The translations under genes were made by a program, and so were the position numbers. Under the pieces are notes generated by a model. It made no database searches. It had not been told where the DNA came from and saw only the letters and a program-made list of their open reading frames with translations. A stretch of 64,000 nt of DNA from Ooceraea biroi. Taxonomy: Eukaryota; Arthropoda; Insecta; Hymenoptera; Formicidae. The stretch covers positions 682,001-746,000 of the forward strand of contig NC_039509.1 of the NCBI RefSeq assembly GCF_003672135.1, in the 5' to 3' direction. Positions 1-15,200 of the stretch are shown here, one piece after another (position 1 is the first letter of the stretch; the number at the start of each line of letters is the position of its first letter).

Positions 1-3000
1 TGCGATATTCAAATATTATGTGTCTATCGCAAACACGTTCACCCGTTCGCGTTTCGTCGTTCCGCAATTTTGAATTGCACTCAATCTTCCGTCGTGTCTC
101 ATCAACGAGATGAATTCCCTGCGGTTTATAGGATTTGTATGACGCATTGTCTCGTCGTCGTACACGAATATTTCAGGGAATAATGTCTCTCGAGTCGCAA
201 AAAAACACTGAGAATTATTGTTAATGTTTTAGAGCCACGATGACGTAAATGCAAGAAAAATAAATTGGACGCAACGCTGAGTAATCTCTACATGTTTTCG
301 TTTTGTGCATGTGATGGATTTGAATATGAATTTAATTCATTACAAAACAAAATTATGCATATATTTTATATATTTTACATAATTGATTTTATATAATTTG
401 CGACTGTTGTGCTCGGTATCGGAATGATTCGCGATGGATAATACAATTTCGTTAGCAGCGCAACTGCAATTTAAAATGTGAGGTTTGGAAACGTTGCGTT
501 ATTAGAAAATAATGTAATAATACTTTGCAAGATGCATACATATACACCATACGCATTCACGGAGCAGTTCGTACAAACCAATTTACCAAAACCGGAAGGA
601 AAGCATCCAATAGATCGATAACAAAAATAAAATTCTATTCGTATTTCGCGGAATAGAGAACGGAAATCGGCAAAATGCTGATGCGCACATCGCTCTGGGC
701 GAGTATCAGCGTTTTTTGTAATGAGTATTCCGACTTGCGTGCTAGCAATATCGAAGCAATCTTCTCTGGGAGGTATTACGCGCCGTCTCAATCGACCTTT
801 TTTAAATGCATCGTTTTTTTTCATGCTCCTCATTAAAACACTTTGCATTTATCGCAGGAAATTGCGATTGCTCAAATGCCCCCTGCAAAGAGAGAAAATC
901 AGGCCGTTTCGATAATCTACACCCACTTTTTTAATCGTTTCATTCATTTACCCCGACAATCGTCAATATGATATCCAAATATTAGGTATCCGCCGGCGGT
1001 GTTGGGCATCCACTTTCCATCGATCCCGATGCGATTCGAAATCCACCGGATCCTTCGTAGTGCAGAGCGCTGCAGACCGCAGCCAGATCCGTTTTATCGT
1101 CGTCCGTAGCGAGTAATAAAGTTTTCATCGTTTCGACCACCGGCTGCGCGGAAATGCAGTTTCCCTGTTAGCGGCTGAACGTACACACAATTCCGAATAG
1201 AGGGAACGGGCGGAAGTATAGGGCAGCGTAGCTAGAGCACGAGTTCGTGTGCGGATCGCCAGCTCATTTTAATCAATCACCGATTACCGATCTAATCACC
1301 ACACAAATCCTAAAGAATGTGACGAAAACAAAGTAAATATAATATCTTAGACATTATGAACGCGCGATAGCGAGTCGAATTTGCGACTTCTTTATCGTTC
1401 TATTAATTATGCTATTAATTATTTTAGAGAATATATTCATGTAACAGTTTTTCAGGCGTTCAAAGAAAATTTCTGTATCTCACGACGAGAAGATTTTCAC
1501 GGTAATTTCACGTGATATGCCGAGGAACGTCGATCCGATCGGAGTATTTTTAAGACTTTAGCGAAAGTTCAATTCTCCGAAGAATGCTATTGTGTTTCCT
1601 CGATGAAATTCTCGGGGCAATCTCGAAACCGGTACAAACGAGTCACCGATCGTTTCGGAAGCGGAAACTTTTGTGGATCGGCTCCAATTTTCCCGCGACG
1701 ACCGCCGACGCGCTATGTCACGTTTCTACGACTTTTAACCAATGGATTTGCCTCATCCTCGTTCCGTAGCAAAACGAGTACCACTATTGACCAGCGGGAC
1801 ATGTCTAATGGAGTTCTCAGCTAACGCTCTTTCAAAATAAAATCTGAAACACTCCATCACATGTTTCCACCAATAGAAGAATGTAATTTTAATACCTTAA
1901 TGTTTTAATTGAGAATTTGATAAAAGTGTTCAACGGATGTTACCGTTTTATTTTTGATTAGTAACCTTATCGTGTATAACTCACTCTCAAGATAAAGTCA
2001 GTCCGCCGGAAAGACTTCGTCTCACTCGTTACCCGGGAATTGATGCTCCTGTGTTTCTAAGCTCCGCTGATTGCCTTTCCGTTCGACGAGAAACTCGAAG
2101 ACGACATCACTTAACGAAGTAAATGCGGAAACTCGTCTGAGGCAGTATCCTCCTAAAGCGATTGCCCGCGACTCTTTATCAGTTAACATTTTCCCATTTA
2201 ATTCTCTCTCGAAACCGCATTCTTCATTATCAGCTAAGACACTTCTCTCTAGCAGCATCTATTAAACTGACAATTAAGCCAATAGCACGTTCTAATTGTA
2301 CGAGCGAACTTGTGATATCAAATTCTTTTAAACGATTATTACGTCGCATCTTAGGTCTCATTTCCCTTTCCTCCAGACACGATACGTTTAATTAATAGCC
2401 ACAAGCCCGTGGTACTTGCTTGCAAGACGCGCTTATCGCGAACCGTATTCGGTGCGGGCCTGCAAGATCGTAACCAGGGGGTTCGATGTAGAAAAGGAGG
2501 TACGTTGACGTCGTAGCGTTGCCTCACAATGCGGCGTGCACTTCGCCGTAATTTGGACGGTCAATGGCAGGAGATAACTACGTTATGTGGGATTTCGACC
2601 ATCCTCGAGCGGGAGAAATTTCAGCGGGGTGACGCAAGCGGACCCTGGGGTGCAATCCACTTACATAGCTAATATCCACCACCGCTAGCCATGCACCGGC
2701 GACCAGCAGGTATTCTATTAACGTCAGAACACCTTGGCGATGTCAGAGTCGAAGGATACACATGCCTAAAATGTAGCTTTGTGGATTCCTTGAAGGCATC
2801 GGTAACATCATCATCAAAGAGAAGCATCTTTCGATGAGAAAATAAATATAAATAAATATTATTCTCTTTCTGAGTTTTCTGTTTTTCTTTCTTTTCATAT
2901 GTGTCTTTTAATATTTTAATATTTTAATATTTTATAATGTAAAATTAATGTAACATAAATTTGTCATTTAAAGTACATGCAAAGAGAGTGATTTCGGCAT

Positions 3001-6000
3001 TAATTAAAATTAACATACCTTCAATAATGGATATTGCAAATCATTCGGATGATTTGCGCTTGCTCTCTTCTTTTATGCCGACAGATTAACATCCCGTATA
3101 ATGATACGATCGCTGAATATGTAATTAATCAGAGTTGTATGTAATGATTGCGTATGTAATGATTATGTAATTTAACGTTATTCATTGGGACTTCATCAAA
3201 TTTCTATCCATGTATCAGATTCGGGATTCGTCACGCCACTCATAATGGCATCCGCCACAGCGATGCGCAATAGAGCGATCAATCCGGATCGGACTAACGT
3301 ATCGACGAGGCTCACGTGCCAAGCTATCATGCAACCGGTATAATCTTCACAGCTGCTTAATCGGTCGACTCAGCGATCGGAACTTGCGATAGCACTCACG
3401 AATATAGGAATCCACGGATACGTGAGTGCGCGCGATACTCGCGCGTGATTGAGGCAATCGGTGCCACTTTGTCGCGCCGAACGATGTCCGACAATTTCAT
3501 TGAATAAGAGCAAAGGCCAGATTTATTTGAGAAGTAGGACGAACGGATTAGATCGTGCATTACGTATGATCGCAGCGTACAGCGACGACCACGATTAAGA
3601 AATGGGAACGGAATCGGTAAAGCGGATCGTTTCGCACGACCTATTGTACGCCGGTTGTCCGTTCGTGCGTACGTACATAAGTACGGGCCACGTTTATTGT
3701 ATTAAGGAGCTGTCATTAGCACGCACCTGCCATTAGCTCACAGTACAGCTATTTAGCTGGCGTGCCTGTTGAAATATCGCTTGCCTCCATGGAACTTAAT
3801 TGATTCGTCGAGGGAATTCTTAATTGCGACAGGTATAGCGCGCGAATGCGTCGACCACACGGCGATTTTTCCCAATCAATGGATACGTTTAATTAATTTT
3901 GCGCGATAGCATCGCGGCCGACGGGTGACGCGGAAATGGTGGCGAACCGGTTTACAAGTCCCAGATTCGATACGCACGCATATTACGATTCGATAATTTA
4001 CACGTTTTACGCCATTAATATTTCCTCGACATAAGTAACTCCATTATTGTCAACGCACCGAAAAAGCTGCGTTTCTGCATTACAACGAAATTGCGAAAAT
4101 ACGAGATGTCGAGATTACTTCTTTCGCATATCAATTTGCGGTTTCGTCCACGAGATATCGACCATTTGTGAGGAAGACGGATATGGAACCGCAGAGAATC
4201 GGCGAAAGGATCGTCATGTACCGCGACATCGGAGCTTATGTCACGATTCACATCGTGACTCACGATATATTATTAGTGGTTGTTCGTTCTCGTGACTTCG
4301 ACACAGAGAACGGCCACCAATTGATCTCCGATGTTTCTCCTTTCTCGTAGTCAGTCCGCCTGAGCCCGCGGACAGGAAGTTGCGAAGCCGTAGGGGATGT
4401 GTCGAGCAACTCGATAAATCCATCTATTCGTTTAAACGAAGCTATACACGTATTTGCTACACTATGCAACAGTACTGATACCTCATAAACTACGAAATTT
4501 GATATATAACGCTCTCTATTCCTTTTCTTCTGTCATAAAATATGTAAAGAAAGGAGGAGTTATTAAAACAATTGAATATCAATTTTCTAACATTCGTATA
4601 CTACATCGTTGCTAATAGTTGTTCTTCATGCGGAAACACCGACAAGTTCTTGTTCGTACGGTCTAGTCGTGGCCTCAGCACAGTAGACTGACTTGTAATA
4701 ATTCAAGATCCATTAAACTATTGCTAACAAGCGAACGACGAGTATAAGACAAAATAAGCGAAAAGTTTCATGAGCGAATATTCTTGTAATTATCGGAACG
4801 ATTTATTACCATAATGACAATTATAGCAATTGTAATTAAAACTTTTCACACGTTAGTCCGAATATGCTCGAATGCATTTCAATTAATTGATTGATTTTAG
4901 CGCGCGATGCGCGCCTGGATTTTTTGCGAGAAAGTTGAGGGCAGCCTTCGCTGTGGCGCCGAAGCGTACGATCTTAATCGCGAGGCCGAAGTAAATGAGG
5001 CTAATTAGGATTTAACGTATGCGGTTGGACTAATGAAGCTCAACGACCGGTGGTAAGTTTGCGCCGGAACCAGTAGTTGGCGTAACCGAGGCAACTTTGC
5101 GCTCAAAAGACGAGATATAGCTTCCTGCCGTTTTAATGCGCCTTACTGAGTATAAATGGCATCACAGGAGGCCGGCGAGATAGTGGCTCGCTATAAAGTA
5201 GCGCCTTGTGTAACTCGAGGATAAATATCGGCATTTAAATTCATATTTTCTGTAAAATTAGAAGCCGGGATATCAAGACGCATTCGTTATGTGCAATAAC
5301 GTAGCTGCGTCGAAAACTGTTTTAAAATAAATTCAGTTCTTGTGACATTAAATGAGCAGTTCCGAAAACAATGTCTTATGTAATTGAGCAATGTTTTCGA
5401 GAACTCGAGAAGAGTTATCAGGAAGTCTAAAGAAGGTTCGATCATAATAATAAAATGTGTGCGTCACATTTAAATGTAGGCGGTTCGCCTACATCTCCTA
5501 ATGCTTTCTACAGACGAGAGGAGGAGAGGACGCGTCAAGACGATACCGAGTTAAAGTCGTTCGATAGAAGTGTCGACTGTAAGATAAAAATCAGTAGCTC
5601 GTACGTGATCACGCCTTTTAACGAGATACTTTCACGGCATTTCTACCATCAGAGTGTGTGTAGTTGCCGTATACATATATTCTTCTATAAGTATATCCCA
5701 AGGAGCGTCCCTCTCTGGATCCTAAAAAAAAGTAGTCCAGATGTGATAAGAGATGTTATAGCACCAACATCTATGAATGTGAATCTGGTGTTTGACTTTA
5801 AGGGAAGTAAAAATTCCAAATATGGTTCACGTCTGTGTCTTAATTTGTATCGAGATTCTTGTAGCTGGACACCGAACATTTCTTAATCATCTCAAGTTTT
5901 TTTACCCTGTACAGCATAGACGAAAAACGGGTGGATAGCTGCGCTATAATGTTAAGCATAACCGTGAGTAAAGTCGTTCCCACGATTGGGACGCTGAACA

Positions 6001-7298
6001 CAAGAGATGCCTAGTATTCCTTCGAGGCTAGAATCATTTCCATGAAAGAGCAGCCGCGCCAACACAACGCGACCACTAACGAACGAAGTATGTGTTGTGT
6101 GTGCCCGTACGCGTGCGCGGGATTGTGCATCTGTGTGTGAGGAAATAATGTCCCGAGTGAAAAATTCGAATTTCAAGGTACGAACACCCCACGGGCGGGG
6201 ACGTAAATAACGTCTTCGAACGAATCCGAACGGCCGGAAAGAAACTCCCTGTGGATTTAGGAGGCGTAACAGGTGATTTCTCCTCATCGCGGGACGCATC
6301 TCCGGTGGTACTTTGAAATACGATTTGGCCAGGATCTTATGTCGCCTATGCCGCAATTAATGTCAACGTACGCCAACAATGATCATTCATTATCCATTTC
6401 AATGAAAAGCGATGATTTATGTTCATCTATATTAAATTCCAATCGGAAAAATAGGCACCTCGTAAATTTTCACGTTCTGCTTGAGTGAAGAACTTTTGAA
6501 TGTTAATTCACGCAAAACTAAATTAATTTTGAAAAGAAAAGTGGATATTTTTGTATATTAATCCACAATATTAATCCAAGTAAACTGAACAATTTATAAT
6601 AGGTGTTTTACGTGAAAAATCAGATAAATTTTCCTCTCTTCATCTCTTAATATCTCGCGTTTACTAATTAAATTGTTCGTATACGTGCCGTCGCGCAAAT
6701 TGCCCTACGGGGTTACGGTATAAATTACTGAGAGCACACTCGTGTCGCTCAAATGTTGCACTTAATACGGATAAAGCGGCAACGTTTAATTTTAGATATA
6801 GCTGCGACGAACTATTCCGTACTGCGTGAGCGCGCGCGAAGCGTTCATCAGGTTACGCTCAGGGGATTATGCTTAACCCTGACGCACAGGATACCTCTAT
6901 CCTCCACCGATCTTTATCCCTCTCCACTACCTGAAGATTATGGGACCCACCGGCACGCCGGGATCACTCGACCACGTAATTCTTCTGTCCTTCCAGAGAA
7001 ATCTCGGCCGGTTTTATTTCCAAGACAGGTACAAATACCCCGAGCGGTACGATTCCTGACGGAGACGGAGACCAGCTCGTGGAAAAGCTCATAGAAAAGT
7101 TAGTTCTACCGCGATATTTCGAGTGGTCAAAGTACAATATAATGAGAATAATTAAAGAAGGGATTAAGGTAATTAAAATAATCATAATTGTGTAATATAG
7201 TTTAAATCAGAATCAGAAACATTCTCTTGGTAGATATCTACAGATTTATTTCTATGTAAATAAATTTCGGGGAACGAAACAGTTATAACCCTAATTTA
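1..7298. other. No gene recognised
   Basis: Mixed AT-rich and moderately CpG-rich DNA. The longest open frame here (5455-5886, 143 codons) resembles no family I know and lacks flanking splice or promoter signals. A denser block at about 2400-2760 could be conserved non-coding DNA but shows no gene. Confidence 0.5.
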
Positions 7299-7307
7299 AA
7301 TTTAAAG
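7299..7307. repeat. Left target-site duplication of the foldback element
   Basis: AATTTAAAG, repeated exactly at 9272-9280 on the other side of the element. Confidence 0.8.
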
Positions 7308-9271
7308 ATGTGTGTGAAGCTGGCGTATCATTTCGCAGAAAATCATTAATTATTGAGAGTTCTGGCTCCCTTTTTAATAGTTCTAGAATTCCTGATAGGT
7401 TAAACACACAGTTCTGGCTATTAAAGCGAAAAAATCGCATAGTGCAAAGTGAGACGCCAACTTCACGCAGCGTCTCACTTTGTCCTGCGACAGTTTCCGC
7501 CATAATTCCGGCTAGATTTTAAAAGATCTACAGTTCTACATGAGTTCTAGAAAGAGTTCTAGCGATAAAAGTTTTTTTCATCTTTTTATAATTATTAAAG
7601 CTAAAAACTGTTTAAGGGAATGACAACTGGTTAATTTCAGAGAGTTCTGTGCTTTATGAAATATTTCTCGTGTAGTTTTGAACATATTTAACCATTTTCC
7701 AAAGAATTCTGAATGCAAACATTAACAATTATTTAATAAAATATTTTTATCGTCCGAGAAAGACGGATATACGGAGATATGGATGAGACGCTGGTCGATT
7801 TTCGAGAGTTCTGCTTATTCTAAAACAGTTCTCGTATAGTTCCGGACATGTGCAATGCCTTTCCAAAGAGTTCTGATAGGAACAACGATTAGAAAATTTT
7901 TTAAAGAATTATTTCACCCGAAAAGTGGACGTTTTCGACTTTACCAGTGAGACGCTGGCCGAAATGTCGGAGTTCTGGCTTTCCTAAAATACTTTTCGTA
8001 TGGTTCCACACGTAATTATGAATTTCCTAAAGAGTGCTATGCACCAGCGACATTGCACAATTTAAAAAAAAATTAAAACTGCTCAAAAAGTGAATTTTCA
8101 TACAGAAAAGGTGAGACGCTGGCCGAAATGTCGGAGTTCTGGCTTTCCTAAAATACTTTTATAGTTCCGCACGTACTTATGATTTTCCTAGAGAGTGCTA
8201 TGTATGAGAGGTGCATAGAACTCTTTAGGAAATTCATAATTAAGTGTGGAACTATACGAAAAGTATTTTAGGAAAGCCAGAACTTCGACATTTCAGCCAG
8301 CGTCTCACTGGTAAAGTCGAAAACGTCCACTCTTCGGGCGAAATAATTTTTTCAAAAATTTTCTACTCGTTGTTCCTATCAGAACTCTTTGGAAAGGCAT
8401 TGTACATGTCACGAATTATATGAGAACTGTTTTAGAATAAGCAGAACTCTCGAAAATCAACCAGCGTCTCACATATATCTCCGTAGATACGTCTTTCTCG
8501 GACGATAAAAATTTTTTATTAAATAATTGTTAATGTTTGCGGTCAGAACTCTTTGGAATACGCTTAAATACGTTCAGAACTATACGAGAAATATTTTAAT
8601 CTTCACAGAACTCTCGAAAATCGACCAGCGTCTCACCCATATCTCTGTATATCCGTCTTTCTCGGACGATAAACATTTTTTATTAAATAATTGTTAATGT
8701 TTGCGGTCGGAACTCTTTGGAATATTCTTAAATACGTTCAGAACTACACGAGAAATATTTTAGTCTTCACAGAACTCTCGAAAATCGACCAGCGTCTCAT
8801 CCATATCTCCGTATATCCGTCTTTCTCGGACGATAAAAATATTTTATTAAATAATTGTTAATGTTTGCATTCAGAATTCTTTGGAAAATGGTTAAATATG
8901 TTCAAAACTACACGAGAAATATTTCATAAAGCACAGAACTCTCTGAAACCAGTCGTCATTTCCTTAAACATTTTTTAGCTTTAATAATTATAAAAAGATG
9001 AAAAAAACTTTTTTCGCTAGAACTCTTTCTAGAACTCATGTAGAACTGTAGATCTTTTAAAATCTAGCCGGAATTATGGCGGAAACTGTCGCAGGACAAA
9101 GTGAGACGCTGCGTGAAGGTGGCGTCTCACTTTGCACTATACGATTTTTTCGCTTTAATGGCCAGAACTGTGTGTTTAACCTATCAGGAACTCTAGAACT
9201 ATTAAAAAGGGAGCCAGAACTCTCAATAATTAATGATTTTCCGCGAAATGATACGCCGGCTTCACACACAC
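7308..9271. mobile_element. Foldback-type non-autonomous DNA transposon with modular inverted arms
   Basis: Both flanks carry the 9-bp repeat AATTTAAAG (7299-7307 and 9272-9280). The ends are inverted copies (left ATGTGTGTGAAGC..., right reverse complement GTGTGTGTGAAGC...) and stay very similar for well over 150 bp. Inside, the arms are tandem modules marked by GTGAGACG on the left at 7783, 7947 and 8111 (spacing 164) and by CGTCTCA(C/T) on the right at 8301, 8465, 8629 and 8793 (spacing 164). The arms meet in opposite orientation near 8.2 kb. No transposase is visible. A 9-bp duplication with modular long inverted repeats fits Drosophila-type Foldback elements; a Mutator-like origin is an alternative. 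Confidence 0.85.
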
Positions 9272-9280
9272 AATTTAAAG
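9272..9280. repeat. Right target-site duplication of the foldback element
   Basis: AATTTAAAG, the exact partner of 7299-7307. Confidence 0.8.
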
Positions 9281-12200
9281 ATAAGAAAATATAAAGAATA
9301 ACCTTATAAAGTCGTCATAAAGCAAAAAGTTGATATGTGCATCAGTACATGTTTTACAGTACACGTGTAAAATGAGATTACTTTGTTAAATTAGACGAAG
9401 AAAAATGCGCGACCTGATGCAATTACAATTGCGTGAAAAATTGGAAGTAAATTGCATTCTCTTATTTCGTTGGAGCACCAAAAGATGATACGCGTAAACG
9501 GATTCTTCATGAGAAAATGGAAGGAAATATTCAATTTTTTCATCACTTTTATGTCGTATTAATATTTAACTTGATTATGTCACAGGATGCTAAAAATTAA
9601 TTACTGCATTTTAAATGATAGCACAATCGAATGAGTAAACTTAAATTCACTTCTATTATACGTTTCTCTCAGTCTGCAAATGGCATTAGATACCGGGCAT
9701 TGAATTAATCTCTTTTCCTCTATCTGTCTCTTTCTCTTTCTCACAAATGCAATACTTTTCATAACGATCTCCTCGTAATCAAGATCTACTGTACAATATG
9801 GGAAAAGATAATTTTCATTCTTGAAACAGTAGAATTGAAAAACAAAGCCTTGATTGCACGATATATCCGCGCGCGTTTTTGCTCGGATCTCTCATTCCGT
9901 CGTCATTAGCAACATCCAATTAACGAATATTTTCGATTCGACGAAAAGGGGTTTCATCATGAACGGAAAATCGCGCTTCGTGCTCAAACAGCCGCGGGAG
10001 TACGGCGAGCTGGTTTCCCTCTGTTTAATAGCTCTCGATTTTCGTCCGTGCGTTCGAATCGCCGATCCACGATTCGATGCGTCAATTAAATGAGTGCAAG
10101 AATCAATGACCGGAAGTAATAGTCGATCGGGAATCATGGAAAAGGTCTCTAACGGTTGCAGAGATACTATCGAAGTCCAGTCGTGGCGCGCAAGAGCTTT
10201 TAATATTCATCGCTTACTACCGCGTGTATACTTCCCGAGAACAGTGTTGCAATATGATTCAGCTACATATTAAAAGCGTCTCTACTCGCGCGCGTAAGAG
10301 ACTGTGCGATAAAAGTTTTAATACGAGGCCATAAAGATAACGACCGGCTCCTTTCGTCTCGATTCTTTCGCACGTAAATTTTATGCATAAGTTCTTATTT
10401 TCAGGCGGGAATACCGGTTTCTCGCACATTCGACCATTGGAGGGAAATAACTCCGGAGCCAAAGAGCGCAAGGCAATTTAATTCCAGTAGCATCATCGCA
10501 TGCCAGTACGTTCGTTCATCAATGCGCGCGTTTACGTGCGCAAATCGATCCCGCGCGCAATTTCATTGTGATGAATAAATAGATTTATCGATCATTCGTT
10601 TCGCCAAGTGGAAATTCCGCCGGTGCTAACTTTCGGGCCAATCGCTCATTGGGCGACAACAGTTGGCGTACCTCTGCGAGAACATTGTCGGACATTGCAG
10701 CTTTGAATTAACGTGGACAGGCCGAGATATGCGCGGAAACAAGTGATGAGAGGGAACAGGGAGGAAGAGGCGGAGGGCGAAAGCGAGCGGCTGACACATA
10801 ACGCGTCGATACGCACGTATGTACGCGGTCGGATTTATGCGAACGTATCTATTGCTCATGCGGCATCGCGAGCGAGATCGCGTAGGCGCAAAACGGAGAC
10901 ACGAAATTCCGATGCACGTTGTCCGATCTCCGTTGTGAACGGCTCTTCATAATCGGAACGCGAGCACCAGTCAGCCACGCGCCCACGCACGTGCTTGCGT
11001 GCGTGAATGCGGCACGAGTGCGTGACTACGTGCCTACGTGCGTGCATGGGCGGCCGAAGGTGGGCATTTTTCAAACACGTACGGCTCCGTATTGAGACGT
11101 TTTCCGCGGTGGAAAATCACGGCCTGGGAAACGTATGGGCTGTTACACTTGCGGCGGAACATTAGCCTGCGTGATTTATCAGCGGCGAGATCGAAGCGAG
11201 CGACTCGTGATTGACTTAGGGCTTGGTTGTCGCTCGGTTATAATTTTCGCGCGGCACTGTCATATATCAGTACATTCTGTGGTGCACCTGCATGCGGTTT
11301 TCCTTCGTACTATAATTTAATTTGCTGCGTCGTTGCGTAAGTTTATTGATACGGTATCGTTGCCTTAATAGATGTCCGTGATATTTCAGCGTCTCTAGCA
11401 GATTGATTGAATGCACATTAATAAATAATATATCGCAAATATGATATGAAATTTTATGTTGCATGATATTGTAAAGTAGGATTTTATTATTCTTGAATAA
11501 ATTATGTTTATAAATTGCACTTTCTTGATTTCTTAATTTCATTCGGTATGCGTGAAAAAATGTGTGAATATTTTGCTAATATTTTTTTAAAACTTTGCTT
11601 TACAAAATCATATTCATTGAGTGTAATACATTATCGCGAGTAAATATTACTTAGATGAGATAAGGTTAATGTCATGTACGTAATTTGAGTGAATTAAATG
11701 AAAGAAACATTCACGTCAAATTTCAATGGCGCTTTCTGTCTTCAATTAATCTCGTTCTTCTATTTCTATCAATTTTACTGCACTTTATTTAAGCAGAGAA
11801 CTGATATCTTGGTGAAACTTCCCTTAACTCAATTTTCATTGCCGTCGATGCGCGAAATGTATTTAAGGTAATCCTCATTCTATCTCTCCGCGTTTTACTC
11901 CGTCATTTTTAACAGGAGACAACCACTATTTGCATAAAAATGAGAAACCCGTACGAACGGTTCTGAATACTTAATCACATGAATGGAGATTAATTTAATC
12001 TAATAACGTTACTTGCGATCAAAGTATATAAAACTGTAACGAGATCCATATTAAGTAATTTCTTTATGCAGAACAAATACTTTTTTCATTATTACTTCAT
12101 ATTTGTTCCAATCTCATTGTCAACATAAACGGATATATGCATTTTTCAAACATAATTCTCGGTATTAATCTCAATATAAATCTTTGTTCAATTTTGATTT

Positions 12201-15200
12201 AATACATGCATCACTTTCTGCTGAATGAGCTTTATTTCTGAGCGTGAACTACACGTGGATCGTATACTTTTCTTGTTTAACACACCTACGCACCATCGTT
12301 ATCGCGGCGTACACACTTTCGGTTCGCCGACTTCAGTCCCATGACGTTTGAATTATTCAGCGGAATTATTTATGAAGTTTCGCTACGAGAACGACGAGAT
12401 CGAAAATATTAAATTCACACACGCGACCCCTTGTTCGGCCGCGCGCGAATCACCGGCCGTATAAATTCATCGGGTTTGGTACTCGCCATCGTCATGCCAC
12501 TCTGGCACAACAGTAATGCGTGCAATTATTAAAGACGATGTTTCCTCTGCGCGTGTACATAACACTTAATAGGTTTACCCTTTGCCGAATGGAGGCCCGT
12601 CTTTATGAGATGTAAACTCATGGCACCATTAATTGCGATCGTATCTTCCGAGCGGTACCCCGCTGGGAGCCGTGTGCCGTGCGTCCGTAAGTGCGTAATA
12701 GATGCTGCATTAGGATTAACGATAATTTAAATGCTTTAATTGGATTTCGGTTGTAATGTAATTTGCTATGCGCAATTATCACTTTGCAATTGGCATTGCG
12801 CGATCAACACGTTAATACGCTTTCCCGACTTCACGGCTGCTGAAAAATATTGATTTAAATTGAATTTATAATCCTTGTCTTGCGAAATGCAGATAATGAT
12901 TTGTCTACGAGATATGTAGAAATATTTTTTTACAAATACCCGTTGCCCAACCTTTTCGCATGTTCTTTCGCGAATAGACCAATTTTATCTGTTTGAGAAA
13001 AAAATTCTCTCTCTCTCTCTCTCTTTCTCGTAGACTTAAATTCTACTTTTATTTACATTTTCACGGAAATTTGCAGAACGCGATAAAGTCCAGAAATAAA
13101 CATCGGAGAAAATGCGTTTGTCCACTAAAGAGATGAGAAACAGCATGATTTCGCTTAGACATTACTTTGAATTCTGGAAGCCGAGGAAAAAAGCTTTTCA
13201 TTGCTGATCCTCATGGAAACGTGGCGGATCACCATGAATACGTGAACTATGTAAGTCGTATTAGTATCAAGCATCTCCGCAACGTGCATACCGCGCGCGT
13301 GTGTATATCGGAAAATACGGAAAAGTTCGCGCACAAAGGATGCCGGAACACGTCGTAAAACGTGCCCGCCATACGCGACGACGCTTTACGCGCGTGAACT
13401 TCTGTTCATAAAATTTAACAATGCCGCAAGCATTTAAAAGGTCTTGTCGTAACTTTTCTTGGGTCTCCGTGACTCCTATAATTTCATCTCTGACAGACCT
13501 CCACGGATCTCGCGATATACGTTCCAATAAACGTCGCTCTTATTGCCTTTCTTTCTTCGTGGCACTTTCGCTCTAAGGGGAACAAACGTTCGCGCGTCTC
13601 GCCTCGCGTATGACGCTGAATTATTTCCGGAAAAGGAATGGAGAGAGTGATATTTCGACTTCAAAAGCCGAACGTTTATTTGGTTCTCGAGCTCTTCGAG
13701 AGCGCTCGCGTTTACCTTTTCGCGATTCGATCTCATACACCAATTCAAATATATGCGTACCGAATCTCGAGCCCTCGTTGCTGCTGCTTGGAAAGGAGCG
13801 TTTTAATTGGCGGCACAGTTAGAGGGAACACCGCATACCGCAAATTTGCATGAAGAGACAGAGGCAACGGCAGGATTCAAAAGGAAGGGAGAGGGAAGGG
13901 CACAGGAGACATGCCTTTTAAGGCGGTGAATCGGCGAGATTTAAAGGGCAACGAAAAGACGTGATCGAACGAACGACATACAAAAGGTTATTAGCGTAAT
14001 TAGTACAGACTACCTGGCTGAATGCCGACCGATCCGGCGATCTCTCGCGGATACTGAAATGGGTAAGAGTGGCGGAATTAACGAGGTGTAAATCGCGGAG
14101 ATACGTTTTAATTAATGTGCCGACGTGGAAATTCGTATTGTCGAGGGCCCGGAGGAAATGATCATGGAATGGGCGACGTTAATGAAGCGCAAATATCACG
14201 AGATACGCGTAATGACACGACATAAGGACTATCGCAAGAAAAACATCAATGGACCAATACTATGTTGCTGATATCGTAGCGAGATAAATGGCCGCCGATG
14301 ATTAGTCACGTCGCGATAAAAATACGAAGATAAGGAAAAGCGAGTCTTCAAAATGTTTAAGAGCAGAAACCAGTCGCGCGATTTATTAAACTGCGCGCGC
14401 TGCGGTTAAATACTAGAGGCAACGAGCATCGATGAACGTGCGATAAATCTATGTACAGCGCGCAACATTTTGCAGTGTGAGTAAATGCATAAAATCACAA
14501 ACATGGCGCGATAAATCTTACGCAATCCCGTTCCATACATACATGCGGCCGGACAAAAATCAATCACGTACAATGAGACGAGACCGTCCGATTTATTTCA
14601 CAGGAAACCACAAATTTTTTGCGTGTATCCGAGATCGTTAGATAAATAAATGCGCTTCGATCGGGACGTGCATTGTTTCGCTCAATGCGCACGTGCGACA
14701 CAGATGGAACGTCGCACTTTCATGAATTCACACGCACATTTCTGCAAAAGTAATATTAACTTTACCGTAAACACGTGCCGCACGTCACACCAATGTCGCG
14801 TGAAAGCAGAAGTATTATAGAACCGAAAGATATCCTTCAACGTTACCATTTTCATCATTCTATTCGATCCAGTTTGTGGAATTTCTTACGGCAGTTGCGG
14901 ATTTTATAGCCATACATTCTCCTTCGTTCGACGCGCGCGCGAACAACCCATTGCGGGAATGCATGCCACGTGGAAAGGCGACGCGATATTACAAACGCCT
15001 TTATTGTGCGAGATAATGCTTCGTTAAATCCATGTTACCGCACGCATGGCAGGTAATAACCGATGCAGCGGCTCCGATCGTAAACCCCCGCAATTTTGAC
15101 GTTACGTTCCGACAACACAAGTTTACACTCGCGCGCTATTACGACATAATTATGTAAATATTTAAATCGTATAATCAACATGTCTTATCTTCCCCACTTA

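Noticed and set aside
5455..5886. Open frame of 143 codons on the plus strand
   Set aside because: No family resemblance, no promoter or splice context, and an antisense frame also open; composition alone explains it.
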